64,000 nt of DNA from Ricinus communis (Eukaryota; Streptophyta; Magnoliopsida; Malpighiales; Euphorbiaceae), in NCBI RefSeq assembly GCF_019578655.1, contig NC_063264.1, positions 9,341,213 to 9,405,212 of the forward strand. The letters run 5' to 3'. Below are positions 10,245-20,269 of the stretch, piece by piece; the first letter of the stretch is position 1, and every line of letters starts with the position of its first letter. Below the pieces are notes generated by a model, which saw only the letters and a list, made by a program, of their open reading frames with translations, was not told where the DNA came from and did not search any database. Made by a program: the position numbers and the translations under genes.

Positions 10245-13200
10245 TCAGGCCTCTAACAATGAGAAACTCATTTCATTAGTTGAAGATGATTCAATTTTGC
10301 TTGATGAAGATTCTGCTTCAAGTGGACCTTTGTCCTTATAAAAGCCAGGTTCTTTAGGCTGCTATAATAAAATCTCGCTACTTAACATCAACACAACAGA
10401 GGCCATGCGTGGCCTGTCCTCAGCATGCTGTTGTACACATAGGAGGCTAATATGGACGCATCGTGTCACTTCTGATAGATGGCATGACTCTCTTACTAAT
10501 GGAGCAACCAACTCCAAGGAATTTTCTTCTTTCCATAGTTTCCATGCCTGAAACATATCAAACACTCCTGTTGATGCATACTTTGATAGAAATGAAAAAA
10601 GTAAAGTGATTTAACTCTCAACTTACATATCCTATTAGGTTAACACTATAGTCTGGATGATACAATCCACGATTTTTCTTTCCACTTATTATCTCTAGCA
10701 TCAGGATACCGAAGCTAAAAATGTCGGACTTTACTGAGAATAGCCCATTAGTGGCGTATTCTGGCGCCATATAACCACTACAAAGTTTAACGTACGAAGC
10801 AAACTAATAAATGCATACACTAAGTATATGATACTAGCTTTTTAACTATAATACTTACTATGTTCCGACCACTCTTTTTGTATTTCCTTCAGTTTGATCT
10901 GCTCCAAAAGTTTTGACCATGCCAAAATCTGAAATTTTCGGATTCATCTCATTATCGAGCAATAGATTACTGGCTTTGAGATCTCTATGTATAATCCTCA
11001 ATCTTGAATCTTGATGATGATAGAGAAGCCCTCTAGCAATTCCTCACACAATATTGAAATGCTTGGACCAATCTAATAGTTTACCTCTTGTTTGATCTGA
11101 CAGATTTCATTTTATTATACACCAAAGAAACTGAAATGACTATATACACATATTACTTTGACCAAGCTAGTTGAATTTTATCTGGATTTGAGGAAACCAT
11201 ACCAAAAATGAAGAAGTCCAGACTTTTATTTGGCATGTATTCGTAAATTAGCATTCTTTCATCTCCTTGAATGCAGCAGCCAAGAAGCTTTACAAAATTT
11301 CGATGTTGAAGTTTTGCGATTAATTTTACTTTCATTTTGAACTCTGTCACTCCTTGTCTAGAAGTACTTGACAGCCTTTAATATCAATCTCTTTTCCATC
11401 TTATAGTGTTCCCTATAAAAGATCATCAATTTTAATATGTGAATATTTATGTTTCTGTTGACATTTTCCTCGCACGTTGTAAACTTACCTTGTAGACAGA
11501 TCCAAAATCACCTTCTCCAAGCTTATTACTAAATGAGAATTTGTTGGTTGCGTGTGATACAGTGACAAGGTCAAACAATGGCAACTCCAGGTCTTCATCA
11601 ATCTCATTTTTATCTACATAGAGGTGCAAAAATTAACTAAAGATTGAGTTCCAATACATAATATAACCATATTTTTATTGGACACAGTAAAGATTCGCAA
11701 GTATACCTTTTAACTTTGTCCTGTGCTTGTATAAGTAACAATAGCTTACTAATAAAACTCCAAAAACCAAGGTAATGGTAGGGATTATTATCATCATTAT
11801 CTTCTTATCAGGTTCATCTTTCACAACCTTGAGGTCAGCTTTTACTCAAAAGAGGAAACCAAGTTAAAGACAAAATTGACATGATAAATTTTTAAAGAGA
11901 AGAATGGATAGAGATTAAAGAGTGTGCGCAATATGTGCATGTTCTATCAAAGCTCTTTTCGACTAATAAAAAACAAGGTGAAAATAAACATTTTGTAATA
12001 AAAAAAGGGTGAAAATTGAAATCGGAATTGACATGGATAATTCTGAATGTTGGTATTTGGTTTGCTCAAATAACAGTATGAAATTAGATTGGATTCTCCT
12101 AAGGAAATGCATTTCTCATACTTATAAAATCAAATTAACTAATTATGAAGTGGTAAAATAAATTTAGAAAAAAAAATGATTTAAAGATAAGTAAAATATA
12201 AATAATAATATACTCACGATTTCTTTCAAGTGAGTTCCAAGTGATAAAAATATTTATTCTTGAAATAATAAATTATAATAAAATAAATAATTAAAAAAAT
12301 ACATGATATTTTAAATAAATTTGAAAAATTAAGTTTCTAATTCTTAGTCCGTATTCAATTAAACAACTTATTAAAAGTCCTCATTCTGTTTTAAATTTTC
12401 TTTTAGTTTTTTTATTTAAATTCGAGAGTGAACTAAATGGGCTCTAAGTTGAAATGATTGAATACATAAGCGATTTTTCCTGCTTGCTAATTTATACAAT
12501 ATGGAATTGGAGAGACTAATGCAAAGAAAACATACCTAATTCAGAAGCTGACATCCGACTGTATAAATCCTGTTCGATAGAGGGAGTTTCTCTAATATCA
12601 ATCAAATCATAGAACCAAAGGGCGCAGCCACTGCCACCATTTCTAATATCAAAGTTAGAATACGCAGTGCAAGAACAGTTGAGTAAACATTTAGCTCTGT
12701 AATCATCAAGGTTCATACCTCTATCTACCCAAGAAAATGTAGTATCGGGCAACTTTAACCCTGCGAATTTGATAAACCCGTCCTCATTCTTGCTGCAGTT
12801 TAGTGTCTGTTGCGCATAGACCCTTGAGACCAATCCCTTGTGTTCCACTGCTCTGGCGATTTAGGATGGAACCTTTTAAAACATTGACAGACTGGTGATT
12901 TGGCTAATTATACAATTTCCATATGCACTACAGAGGCCATAGTTGTTGCAGTAATCTGATGGCAGATATGAGTACATAGTCCAAGACTGAGCTGCTTCAT
13001 CCTATGTGTACCGCTCACGCCTATTGGTTGTTTGGTTCATTACAAGTCTTGAAATTATAGATTTCTTTTTTGGATAGAAAATATAGTAAACCTCTTTATC
13101 GTTACTGACAAAGTTGAAATCAAAATATGGGTTAGGCCTTAACTGTAGCGTACCACTGTTGTAAAGCCATTCCATGGGCCTGTTCTAAAGTAGATCTTCG

Positions 13201-13796
13201 AGCCTTTCCACATGATCGATTCAGGATTATTATGCACTAATATTCTCCAAACAAAGTCTCCTGGTGATGGATCATCCCAATTCTTCCATGAGGTTAGACG
13301 TCGGTCAAGTCCGGTCTTCAAGTTCACTCAGTAATGTATCACTCGAATAATCAAAACTCTGCCATAAGTAGGCTCCAGAATCCCCATTAGTTCCATCTCT
13401 TAATACAAGATTTCCTGAATCTAAGAGCTGTACTACTGGATTAAGGACTTCTTTCGTCAAGTTTGATGACCAAACAACATGCTTATTCTCGCTAACAAGT
13501 AGAAGATTTCCCGTCTTGTCTATCATCAACAAACCAGAGGAGTTTTTCATTGGATTGCTTCGATTGGCCACCCAAACAACGGTTCTGCCTGGGATATTTT
13601 TGTACCAAATTCCCAAGTAATGATTCTTGGTGCTACCAGGACTGAAGAAACCAAGCTCGAAAGTTCCACTTTGCGAAACTAATGTCTTGCCATCATCAGT
13701 AGATTGGTTTAAAGTAAGGGTATCCATTCCAATTGTGAATTTAAACAATAAAAAGAGTAATTTGGAAACGATAAACATAAAAAAAAGAGCACCCAT
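10245..13796 (-). pseudogene. G-type lectin S-receptor-like kinase, full-length layout, pseudogene 2
   Basis: A plasma-membrane receptor kinase by family. From the ATG at 13796: a signal peptide (MGALFFMFIVSKLL), a B-lectin domain ([34 protein letters not shown]), a weathered S-locus glycoprotein region (GPWNGF, then NNYGLCSAYG in another frame, about 12900-13190), and a PAN-like region (12536-12848; SCTAYSNFDIRNGGSGC). A transmembrane exon follows at 11707-11838 (IMMIIIPTITLVFGVLLVSY). Kinase exons are 11489-11613 (GEGDFGSVYK), 11203-11412, 10859-11096 ([12 protein letters not shown]), 10627-10777 ([18 protein letters not shown], intact) and 10245-10547. Breaks include a short deletion after DTLL, stops and shifts in the S-locus part, GTL-stop and a shift in the second kinase exon, TGA for Cys in FNIVCGIARG, and TAG near the C-terminus. 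Most splice sites are still consensus, so the loss is fairly recent. Confidence 0.92.
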
Positions 13797-14848
13797 TAGT
13801 GTGGGACAGTTGGATTTTTCAGCTAAAAGGTACAAAAATGGAAGATGCGATTGTAAATGTTGTTGCAGGCTTGGAAGGTCATTCACTTGGTAAACATGAT
13901 TGACTTAAGAAAGACTTAAGGGTCAGGAGTGGGGTAACCATGTTTAAAAGAAGGACAGCATATGGACCAAGGTGGACAAATGTCATTAATTGCAAGAAAA
14001 ATATGTTGTCCTCACATTTACAGAGATACGTCGTATTAGGGTTTGAAATTGTTGGTAGACTCGCTTAAAAGTGTAGAAGATAAATTTAAATTTAATAGAT
14101 TTAATTATGTACTCAAGGATTTAGCTGCTCGAGTTTTCACACTTTCTGAAATTTTAATTTGCTCATAATAATTATAAGGAAGTATATTATATACCTGTAC
14201 AAATTTTTTTACTCTATAGCGTTAAATAAGGCCGTAAATAAACCAAACATCTCATCAGTTCTTCGGAATTCGATTTAATAAAAAACTTATTTCAAATTAT
14301 TTGTTAAATTAATTAAGCTAAACTCGATCTTAGTTTCGAACTCCAAAGAGCAAAACTTTAGCTTAGCAAAATTTAGTTCATTAGCAGCTTATGAATGGGC
14401 TTGTTCATGGGCTCATTAAATGACTCGAATTTAAGTTTAAATTAATTTTATTTTACCTATATAATATACATATATATTTATATATAATAATAATAATAAC
14501 TGTAATAATTGTTTATAATAATAATAATTCGTATTAAAAAAATGCTTAATGAACTAGAACTTTTATTTCAACTTTAATCGTTTAACATAATAAATAAGTT
14601 ATTTACGAACCAAGTTTGAACTATTCACAAGCTCATTTCAAAATAAGTGGAGCTTGAGTTTGAGCTTAAATATAAAAGCTCGAATTGAGTTTGAGCTTTT
14701 TGCCAGATTAAATCAAACCGATTTCGAACTCGTAAAAACTCAACTCAACTAGATTCATTTACAACTGTAGTAGTGGAATTCTCTTTAGGATTTTAACCAC
14801 TAATAGGATCCAAAGTTATCAGAATGAGAAAAATAAAAAAGATGAAAG

Positions 14849-14907
<59 letters not shown>

Positions 14908-15480
14908 GCATTGTGCACCAAACAAACCAAGCAAAATATAATTAATAGAAAACCAATTAGCTTAATTGTCAAATAATTTTATATTTTGTATTTATTTTCA
15001 AATGTAGCATGTATTGTTAATTTTAGTGATGTACTCCGATATTAATTCTAATTTTAGTTTTTGTTAATATATTAGCTAATTGTTATTCTGACAATAATAA
15101 GAGAAAAAGTGTTTCAAATAGAACAATCTAACTCTTATTCATTTTTATTTTCTTCTTTGTTGTAACGTTTATAGCATTTCGAGCTTAGATTTCAAATAGA
15201 ATTGGTAAGAAAATTTTTATTTAAAGTGTTTAGGGATGAATTAGCAATTTTAATATTGGTTGAACCACTTTTTTTTTTATTACCGAAATTATAGCCATAT
15301 TAGAAAATTTTAATTAACAATTTCGCCGGAGGCTAAAATTGAAATATCTTGCGAATTTTTTGAAAAATAAAGACAAAATATTAAATTTCAAAACAAGTGC
15401 AAAATAATAGTATTTATTTAGCAATTAAGCCAAACCAATATTAATAAATGAAATTCACACTACTGGCTATATAATTCTAG
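13797..15480. other. Intergenic with weak TIR-element-like repeats
   Basis: No gene. Around 14080-14760 there are repeated AAGCTCGA / GAGCTTGAGTTTGAGCTT-type words in both orientations, a pattern often seen in plant hAT-like non-autonomous elements (inference). A (TA)n tract occupies 14853-14904. Confidence 0.35.
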
Positions 15481-15536
15481 AGAGAGAACAAAGTCTTGCT
15501 CTTAAAGCTCAGTAGATAAGAAGGAAGCAAGAAGTG

Positions 15537-15586
15537 AGGCCACATCGGTTGTGAGAATAAAATAATCCAACAAGCATAATATAAAA
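15537..15586 (+). promoter_or_regulatory. U4 promoter: USE and TATA box
   Basis: GAGGCCACATCGG at 15536-15548 matches the plant snRNA upstream element in its CCACATCG core. TATAAAA is at 15580-15586. The interval of about 32 bp and the 32 bp from TATA to the RNA start fit a polymerase II snRNA gene. Confidence 0.8.
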
Positions 15587-15611
15587 GAGGAGCTGAAGGG
15601 ACAGGAAAGGT

Positions 15612-15756
15612 ATCTTTGCGCTTGGGGCAATGACGCAGCTAGTGAGGTTCTAACCGAGGCGCGTCTATTGCTGGTTGAAAACTATTTCCAAACCCCCTCT
15701 TAGGCCCAGGCTTGCCCTTGGCCTTCGAGAATTTCTGGAAGGGCTCCCTTTGGGGT
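15612..15756 (+). ncRNA. U4: U4 spliceosomal snRNA
   Basis: U4 pairs with U6 and keeps it inactive until the spliceosome is activated. The gene begins ATCTTTGCGCTTGGGGCAAT, which contains the stem II partner of U6. The 5' stem-loop region GACGCAGCTAGTGAGG...CCGAGGCGCGTC holds the 15.5K/PRP31-binding kink-turn, and ATTGCTGGTTGAAAACTATT supplies stem I and the single-stranded link. The Sm-like site AATTTCTGG lies at 15730-15738, followed by the 3' hairpin GGAAGGGCTCCC...TTTGGGGT. The exact 3' end is uncertain by a few bases. All diagnostic segments look intact. Confidence 0.92.
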
Positions 15757-15765
15757 AAAGTCCTA

Positions 15766-15782
15766 CAATTCTCCAGTAACAA
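15766..15782 (+). terminator. Candidate snRNA 3'-end box of U4
   Basis: CAATTCTCCAGTAACAA is close to the plant snRNA 3'-end signal CA-N(3-10)-AGTNNAA, with one extra base in the spacer, and lies about 10 nt after the expected RNA end. Confidence 0.5.
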
Positions 15783-17300
15783 ACTTTTGCCCTTAAGAAC
15801 ACGATAGGATGACCTCTGTTTTCTGCTACTGCATTTACAGATTTTGAGATGTTTTTATTAAATATAAACTACAAAAGAATTATTTGACAATCTCTTAGCT
15901 AAAGAGTAACTAATATGAACCAATCTGAACATTGTAGCATATTGCGCATGAAGATTTATGTTGCATTTTAATTTGTAAGAATACCAATTCTGCCATTCTT
16001 GCAATATGCATGGCTTAGCATCGTAGACATGCACTATGTATATCGGGCATATGTTGGCCAATGTAATTTGTAAAACCATGCTTCCCACAGCGCCAGAAAG
16101 CTGAAACCTATGGTGCAGCCCTGCATTCACATAAGCTGGCCGCAAAAGCTGACGAAGATCACTAAGCCATGCGGTAAACACAAAGTGAACTGTTATTTCG
16201 CCTTTTACTAAGGAATAGCATGTCCTTTAACAATAAATTAAGAACTATAATGTAACTATCACTTTTGGGAGTAAGATGTCTGAATTCATGAGTCCTTTTT
16301 CTTCCCATTAAGTAAAGGGATGACTATCCTTGCTGTGTAGTTCATGACTTGTTAGTCTTTCATTGAATAATAGAAAAGGTTCATAGTTAAAAAAAAAAAA
16401 AGTTTCACATATCTTTATAACTTATCTTTACCTAATGGTGCCATGATCTTTTGGCCAAATCCTAGTTACAGCCGCTTTCTCAACTCTTACCGTTATAGGA
16501 AAGATATTAATCCTTAAAATAACATCAGTTAGCAAGAAAAAATGGGGAGACATAATACAAGATAATTTATTAATCCTTGAAAAAAAAAAGATACAAATTA
16601 TAAAAAAAAGTAAAGTTCAAAATACTAGTATGTGTTTGACATTTTCTCACTTGAAGAATGAAGTTTCTTTTTTTTTTTTATATCAAAAGAGTATTACATA
16701 TTTTATTTTCTTAGTACTTTTCATATATATATTTATATTTTTATTATTCTTTACATAATTTTGCAGATTTAATAAATACTTATTTTATTAAATATTTATA
16801 TTTCTATTAATATTTACAATCTAAAAAATAAAAAAAACATTAAATGTATCTCAAAAATACTAATGATATGAAACATATGCTACTCTTTTAATACGAAAAA
16901 TACCTTTAGCCTTCAAGTATAAAAGCGCCAAACTATATAGTTGTTTCTTAAATACCCTAAAATAAAAATTAATAAGAGAGGATGTTTTTTTAACTTTATT
17001 CTAAAATAAAAATCAGTCATGGATAAAGAGAGTATCTAAAAAAATTGATAATAAGAGAAACTGTAGTTTAAGAATAGAAAAGGGAAAAGGTGCATTTTGA
17101 CCCCTAGTGTTTATTACAAAAGATAGATAACCTTTTAACTAATTTTTGGAATAAATATTTTAAGAATTGTAATAAAATGGGTTATTGAAGCTCCTCTCTC
17201 AACGATGTTATTGTTTGAAATAAAGTGTGATTAGTCAAATATAACGGGGCATTAAATTTATCAGAAATGGGACCTATATAAAGTAAAAAAAGGAAATATA
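15783..17300. other. Intergenic, no gene recognised
   Basis: A 107-codon minus frame at 15858-16181 has no recognisable motif and no promoter-like context. Poly-A/T runs (16390, 16670) and AT-rich DNA make up the rest. Confidence 0.35.
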
Positions 17301-17567
17301 CAAACATTTGACAGTAAAATCAAAAAGAAAAAATATTAATGGTGAGAAAGTAAAAGCCATTCATGTTCTATCCTATCCAACAAAGGCAAGACAACAACCG
17401 CCTCTTTTTCCTTTTCGAGTCTCAACAATAAGATCACTCAATTCTCGAACTGAGATCTTTCTTGCCCCCCCACAACTACTACAAAAACAAATTGAACCAA
17501 AGATCACTCTCTCACTCCAAAGAAATCAAAACAGCCCATCTCCAGAAAAGAAGAACCAAAATAAAAT

Positions 17568-17942
17568 TTGAAGTCTTTGATCATTACATCCACTATACTA
17601 TCTAGACCAGATTCTACGATCTACCCAAAGACGTTTCTAAAATTTTATCATCATCTTCTTCTTTCATTACAAGTAGTGATTGTTGCTGTTAATATTACTA
17701 ACACTCTTGGTGTCAAAGATTTGGAAAGTCTTACTGGTTCGGTGTTTACACTATCTCCACTAGCGAGTAGCTTACCTTTGCCCAAGTTTTCAGTCAGGCC
17801 AAAGCTTAGTTGCACTACGAAAAGCTATTGGGATAGATGCCGGAGCAACAGACAATCTCTGGTGACTTCGACGACTCCGATGAAGCAAAAAGATTTTGAA
17901 TTTCAGTTACAATACTGTAGGATTAGGAATGAAGTTGGTTGA
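17568..17942 (+). pseudogene. Small plant protein with SLPLPKFS motif, decayed
   Basis: Codons about 56-80 read SLTGSVFTLSPLASSLPLPKF, reminiscent of plant proteins with a PNRC-type short motif (mRNA decay factors); that assignment is from memory and weak. Just after SVRPKLSCTTK the conserved-looking continuation moves to another frame, AIGIDAGATDNL, followed by TGG TGA CTTCGACGACTCCGA TGA. If the family C-terminus is arginine-rich, the W and stop would be decayed CGG and CGA codons (inference). No introns are seen. A short frame at 17308-17571 upstream is in pyrimidine-poor, AC-rich sequence that could be its old 5' leader. Not expected to make the family protein. Confidence 0.4.
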
Positions 17943-18127
17943 CTTTTGGATCTTCTTGTAAATAAAAGCATAAGCCAATTAATTGAGAGTTATTCATTTG
18001 ATTTTTTTTTTCCAACTTGGATCTTTCAATTTGAAAAATCTGAGCCTTAGATTTAGAGGAGAATGCATCCATTTTTGAAGAAGAATAATTGACATTTCCT
18101 AAAGAGAAAGAATTGAGAGCCAATCTC

Positions 18128-18514
18128 CTAACCATCTAAATCAAACGTATCAACACAAATCAATATGGTGAAATTGTTACTTAAAATAATAATCACAGTT
18201 AACCAGCGTGGTTTTATTTTTTCAAGAACCACTTTAGTACGAGTCTTACGATGAGGAGAAGTGGTAGACTTCTTGAGTTGGGCGGTTGCCATATCTTTTC
18301 TTTCAAGAATTGAATGATGGCTAAGGTCCTTGCTTTGAGAGGGTACCAATTTCTCGTAGCTGTTGACCATCATTACATTTACAGGGTCACCTTCATTGAA
18401 TTACACTTCACTGCCTAACAATTTGATGTTCTTGTTGGATTTCTTTTTGCCCACTACCACCAGTTTCTGACAAGCAGTAGGGTTCAGGGTGATTGACACC
18501 GTGGAAGCGGACAT
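18128..18514 (-). pseudogene. Unassigned minus-strand reading frame with one stop
   Basis: From the ATG at 18514 the frame MSASTVSITLNPTACQKL continues through a lysine-rich KKKSNKN block to a TAA at 18401-18403, then runs on in the same frame to 18128 (EKLVPSQSKDLSHHS, KKSTTSPHRKTRTKVV). Further down, 18135-17923, another open frame begins MVRRLALNSFSLGNV. Base composition is higher in GC than the surroundings. I do not recognise the family. It may be one small basic protein with a premature stop, possibly with an intron near 18130-18190, but the splice reading I tried gives a stop. It converges with the 17568-17942 relic. Confidence 0.3.
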
Positions 18515-18822
18515 GGACGAGAGCAGTTAGGGTTTGGTGTCAAAAGAAAAGCCAAGAGGGAAAAAGTTGAGAAAGCAAAAGCAATGAATTTGTGTTCATT
18601 TCAAGAGGCTCTCAGTCACGCATTTCTTTGACGCTTTGCAGCTCGAGTCCCATTCCTTTTCTCTATACAATACTTGGGTGAAGGAAGTGGTGGTTGATTG
18701 CAGCGCTGGTGAATAATTTAAATCAATATTATTATCAATAGTTGAAGAAAGGAGACATGCACATGCCCAGATAACTAGCAAAAAAACGTAAGATAAGATA
18801 CATGGTGTTGTGAGACACTTTA

Positions 18823-18875
18823 ATCCCACATCGAAGAGCTGTAAACCAGAAGTAGCAAACAAGAAATTATAAATA
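18823..18875 (+). promoter_or_regulatory. U1 copy B promoter: USE and TATA box
   Basis: A perfect-core upstream element ATCCCACATCG is at 18823-18833 and TATAAATA at 18868-18875, 34 bp apart, with 32 bp from TATA to the RNA start. About 165 bp upstream of the RNA is recognisably the same as in front of copy A. Confidence 0.87.
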
Positions 18876-18899
18876 AAGAGCAAATAGCACCTAGCAAAC

Positions 18900-19058
18900 A
18901 TACTTACCTGGACGGGGTCAATGAATGATCAAGAAGATCCATGGCCTAGAGAGTTGGCCTCCATTGCACTTTTGGAGGTGCATCTGTCTAAGGTCTCCCC
19001 AAGTGGGAGAGCCTACGTCATAATTTGTGGAAGTGGGGGCTTGCGTTCGCGCAGCCCT
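18900..19058 (+). ncRNA. U1: U1 spliceosomal snRNA, copy B
   Basis: Same layout and length as copy A. ATACTTACCTGGACGGGGTC opens the RNA, the GATCAAGAAG loop I is conserved, and the Sm site is the canonical AATTTGTGG (19022-19030). The terminal hairpin GGGGGCTTGCG-TTCG-CGCAGCCC has the stable UUCG tetraloop, where copy A has UCCG. Stem I differs from copy A (ATGAAT with ATCCAT, instead of ATGGGC with GTCCAT): the two inner pairs are changed but still paired, and one A-C mismatch is left. The duplicated promoter is intact, so expression is plausible; the stem I mismatch may mark early decay. Confidence 0.92.
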
Positions 19059-19059
19059 T

Positions 19060-19660
19060 GCCAATTATTAAATTCAATTTTTTAAGTGATGAATTCGTAA
19101 GTCCACCAATTATCAGGTATTCCTTTTCTTATTAATTACTTATCTTTAATTTTTTAATTGACAAAAAGACTGCTTAATGAGTTTTGGTTTCTTCATTTGC
19201 CCCCATTACTTCAATTCATTTATTAGGAGTTACCTTTTGCTCTTAGCTTTACTTGCATTAATATCATATCTACATTCAACCAACTCTCTAATCATTTCAC
19301 CCAATAACATTAATACATTAGTTATATAAAAAATCGAGATATAATGATATAACAAAAGGTCTTCCAAAAAGATTGAAAAGCAATACTACATCACATTGCA
19401 TAAGGAAAATGTTATATCATATTTATGATTAGGAAATTTGTCACATTTTGAGTTCCTTACTAAAAGAAATAATAGTAATAGAAGTTCAATAAGTAGTTTT
19501 ACTACTTGAAGATAGTGAGCTCTTCCTCTTTTGGCGGACATGCAACTTATAATTAGTACACATTCTCTTATTATTTAAATTTTTCAACCTGTAATTCTTC
19601 TTGTTATCAAAGTTGAATAATGTTTCAATTATGTTCCTCAGTGACTAGGTCTTATTTCTT
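19060..19660. other. Intergenic between U1 copy B and kinase relic 3
   Basis: No gene or RNA signal recognised; AT-rich with a few short frames. Confidence 0.35.
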
Positions 19661-19669
19661 CTTCAACTA

Positions 19670-19847
19670 CTGTACTGCAACTGAGACCATTACTCTTTCT
19701 CACTTTTACTGATGATGGTGGCAGCATGATATTGGTTTCAAAAGATGGAAGTTCCAGATTTGAATTCTTTAGTCTTGAAAGTTTTAGAAATCATTACATA
19801 GAAATCTAGTGCAAGGTCCACAGTACACTGTTGTTTGGATTGCAAAT
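19670..19847 (+). pseudogene. S-receptor-like kinase relic 3, B-lectin start (left of insertion)
   Basis: Plus-strand translation gives TITLS-like, then ILVSKDGSSRFEFFSLESFR, NHYIEI, a TAG stop, and QYTVVWIAN in a shifted frame. This follows the B-lectin order [31 protein letters not shown] of S-receptor kinases (compare pseudogene 2 on the other strand). The reading is cut by the copia insertion right after codon Asn, in the sequence CAAAT. Frameshifts and the stop show it was already dead or died since. No kinase exons were found on this strand. Confidence 0.65.
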
Positions 19848-20169
19848 TGTTGTGAAAATCCGGTTTCACTGACAAATAAGCTATTAAATAAATAATAAGA
19901 AAAAAAATACTAAAACTTTAACGAGATTCGTCAAAAATTATGCTTACTTCCTCGGGCACTACCAAAATAATATTTCTTAATTAATAGAATTACAAAGAAA
20001 TATTAATAAGAAGAGAAAGAAGAGAAATACAATTTAGTCCATAGAAATATAAGGTCCATTATTTTTCTTGACACTTAGAAAAGGAGAGAAGACCCACTAT
20101 ATATAGCCTTAGGACTACTTCTTCCTTTTCTTAGCTTTTCAATGTAGGATAAAGGAGCCAAAAATAACA
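19848..20169 (-). repeat. Copia element 1, 3' LTR
   Basis: This lies downstream of the minus-strand pol gene. It shares with the other LTR the blocks CTTTAACGAGRTTCG, ATTATGCTTACTTCCTCGGG, AGAAAGAAGAGAAATACAAT and CTACTTCTTCCTTTTCTTAG. Confidence 0.93.
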
Positions 20170-20269
20170 AATCTCTATCTTGGCGACTTCCTAAGCCCAA
20201 TCAAGCATTCTCTGTTTTCTCTCATCACAAATTTAGCAATGCCTCTAAATGCGCTTGAAGCGCCCATCT

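Noticed and set aside
15858..16181. 107-codon minus-strand reading frame
   Set aside because: No motif, no promoter signal and no neighbouring exon; length is possible by chance in this window.
18596..18901. 101-codon minus frame upstream of U1 copy B
   Set aside because: It is antisense to the USE, TATA and start of the snRNA gene, and the duplicated copy at 8 kb does not preserve it.
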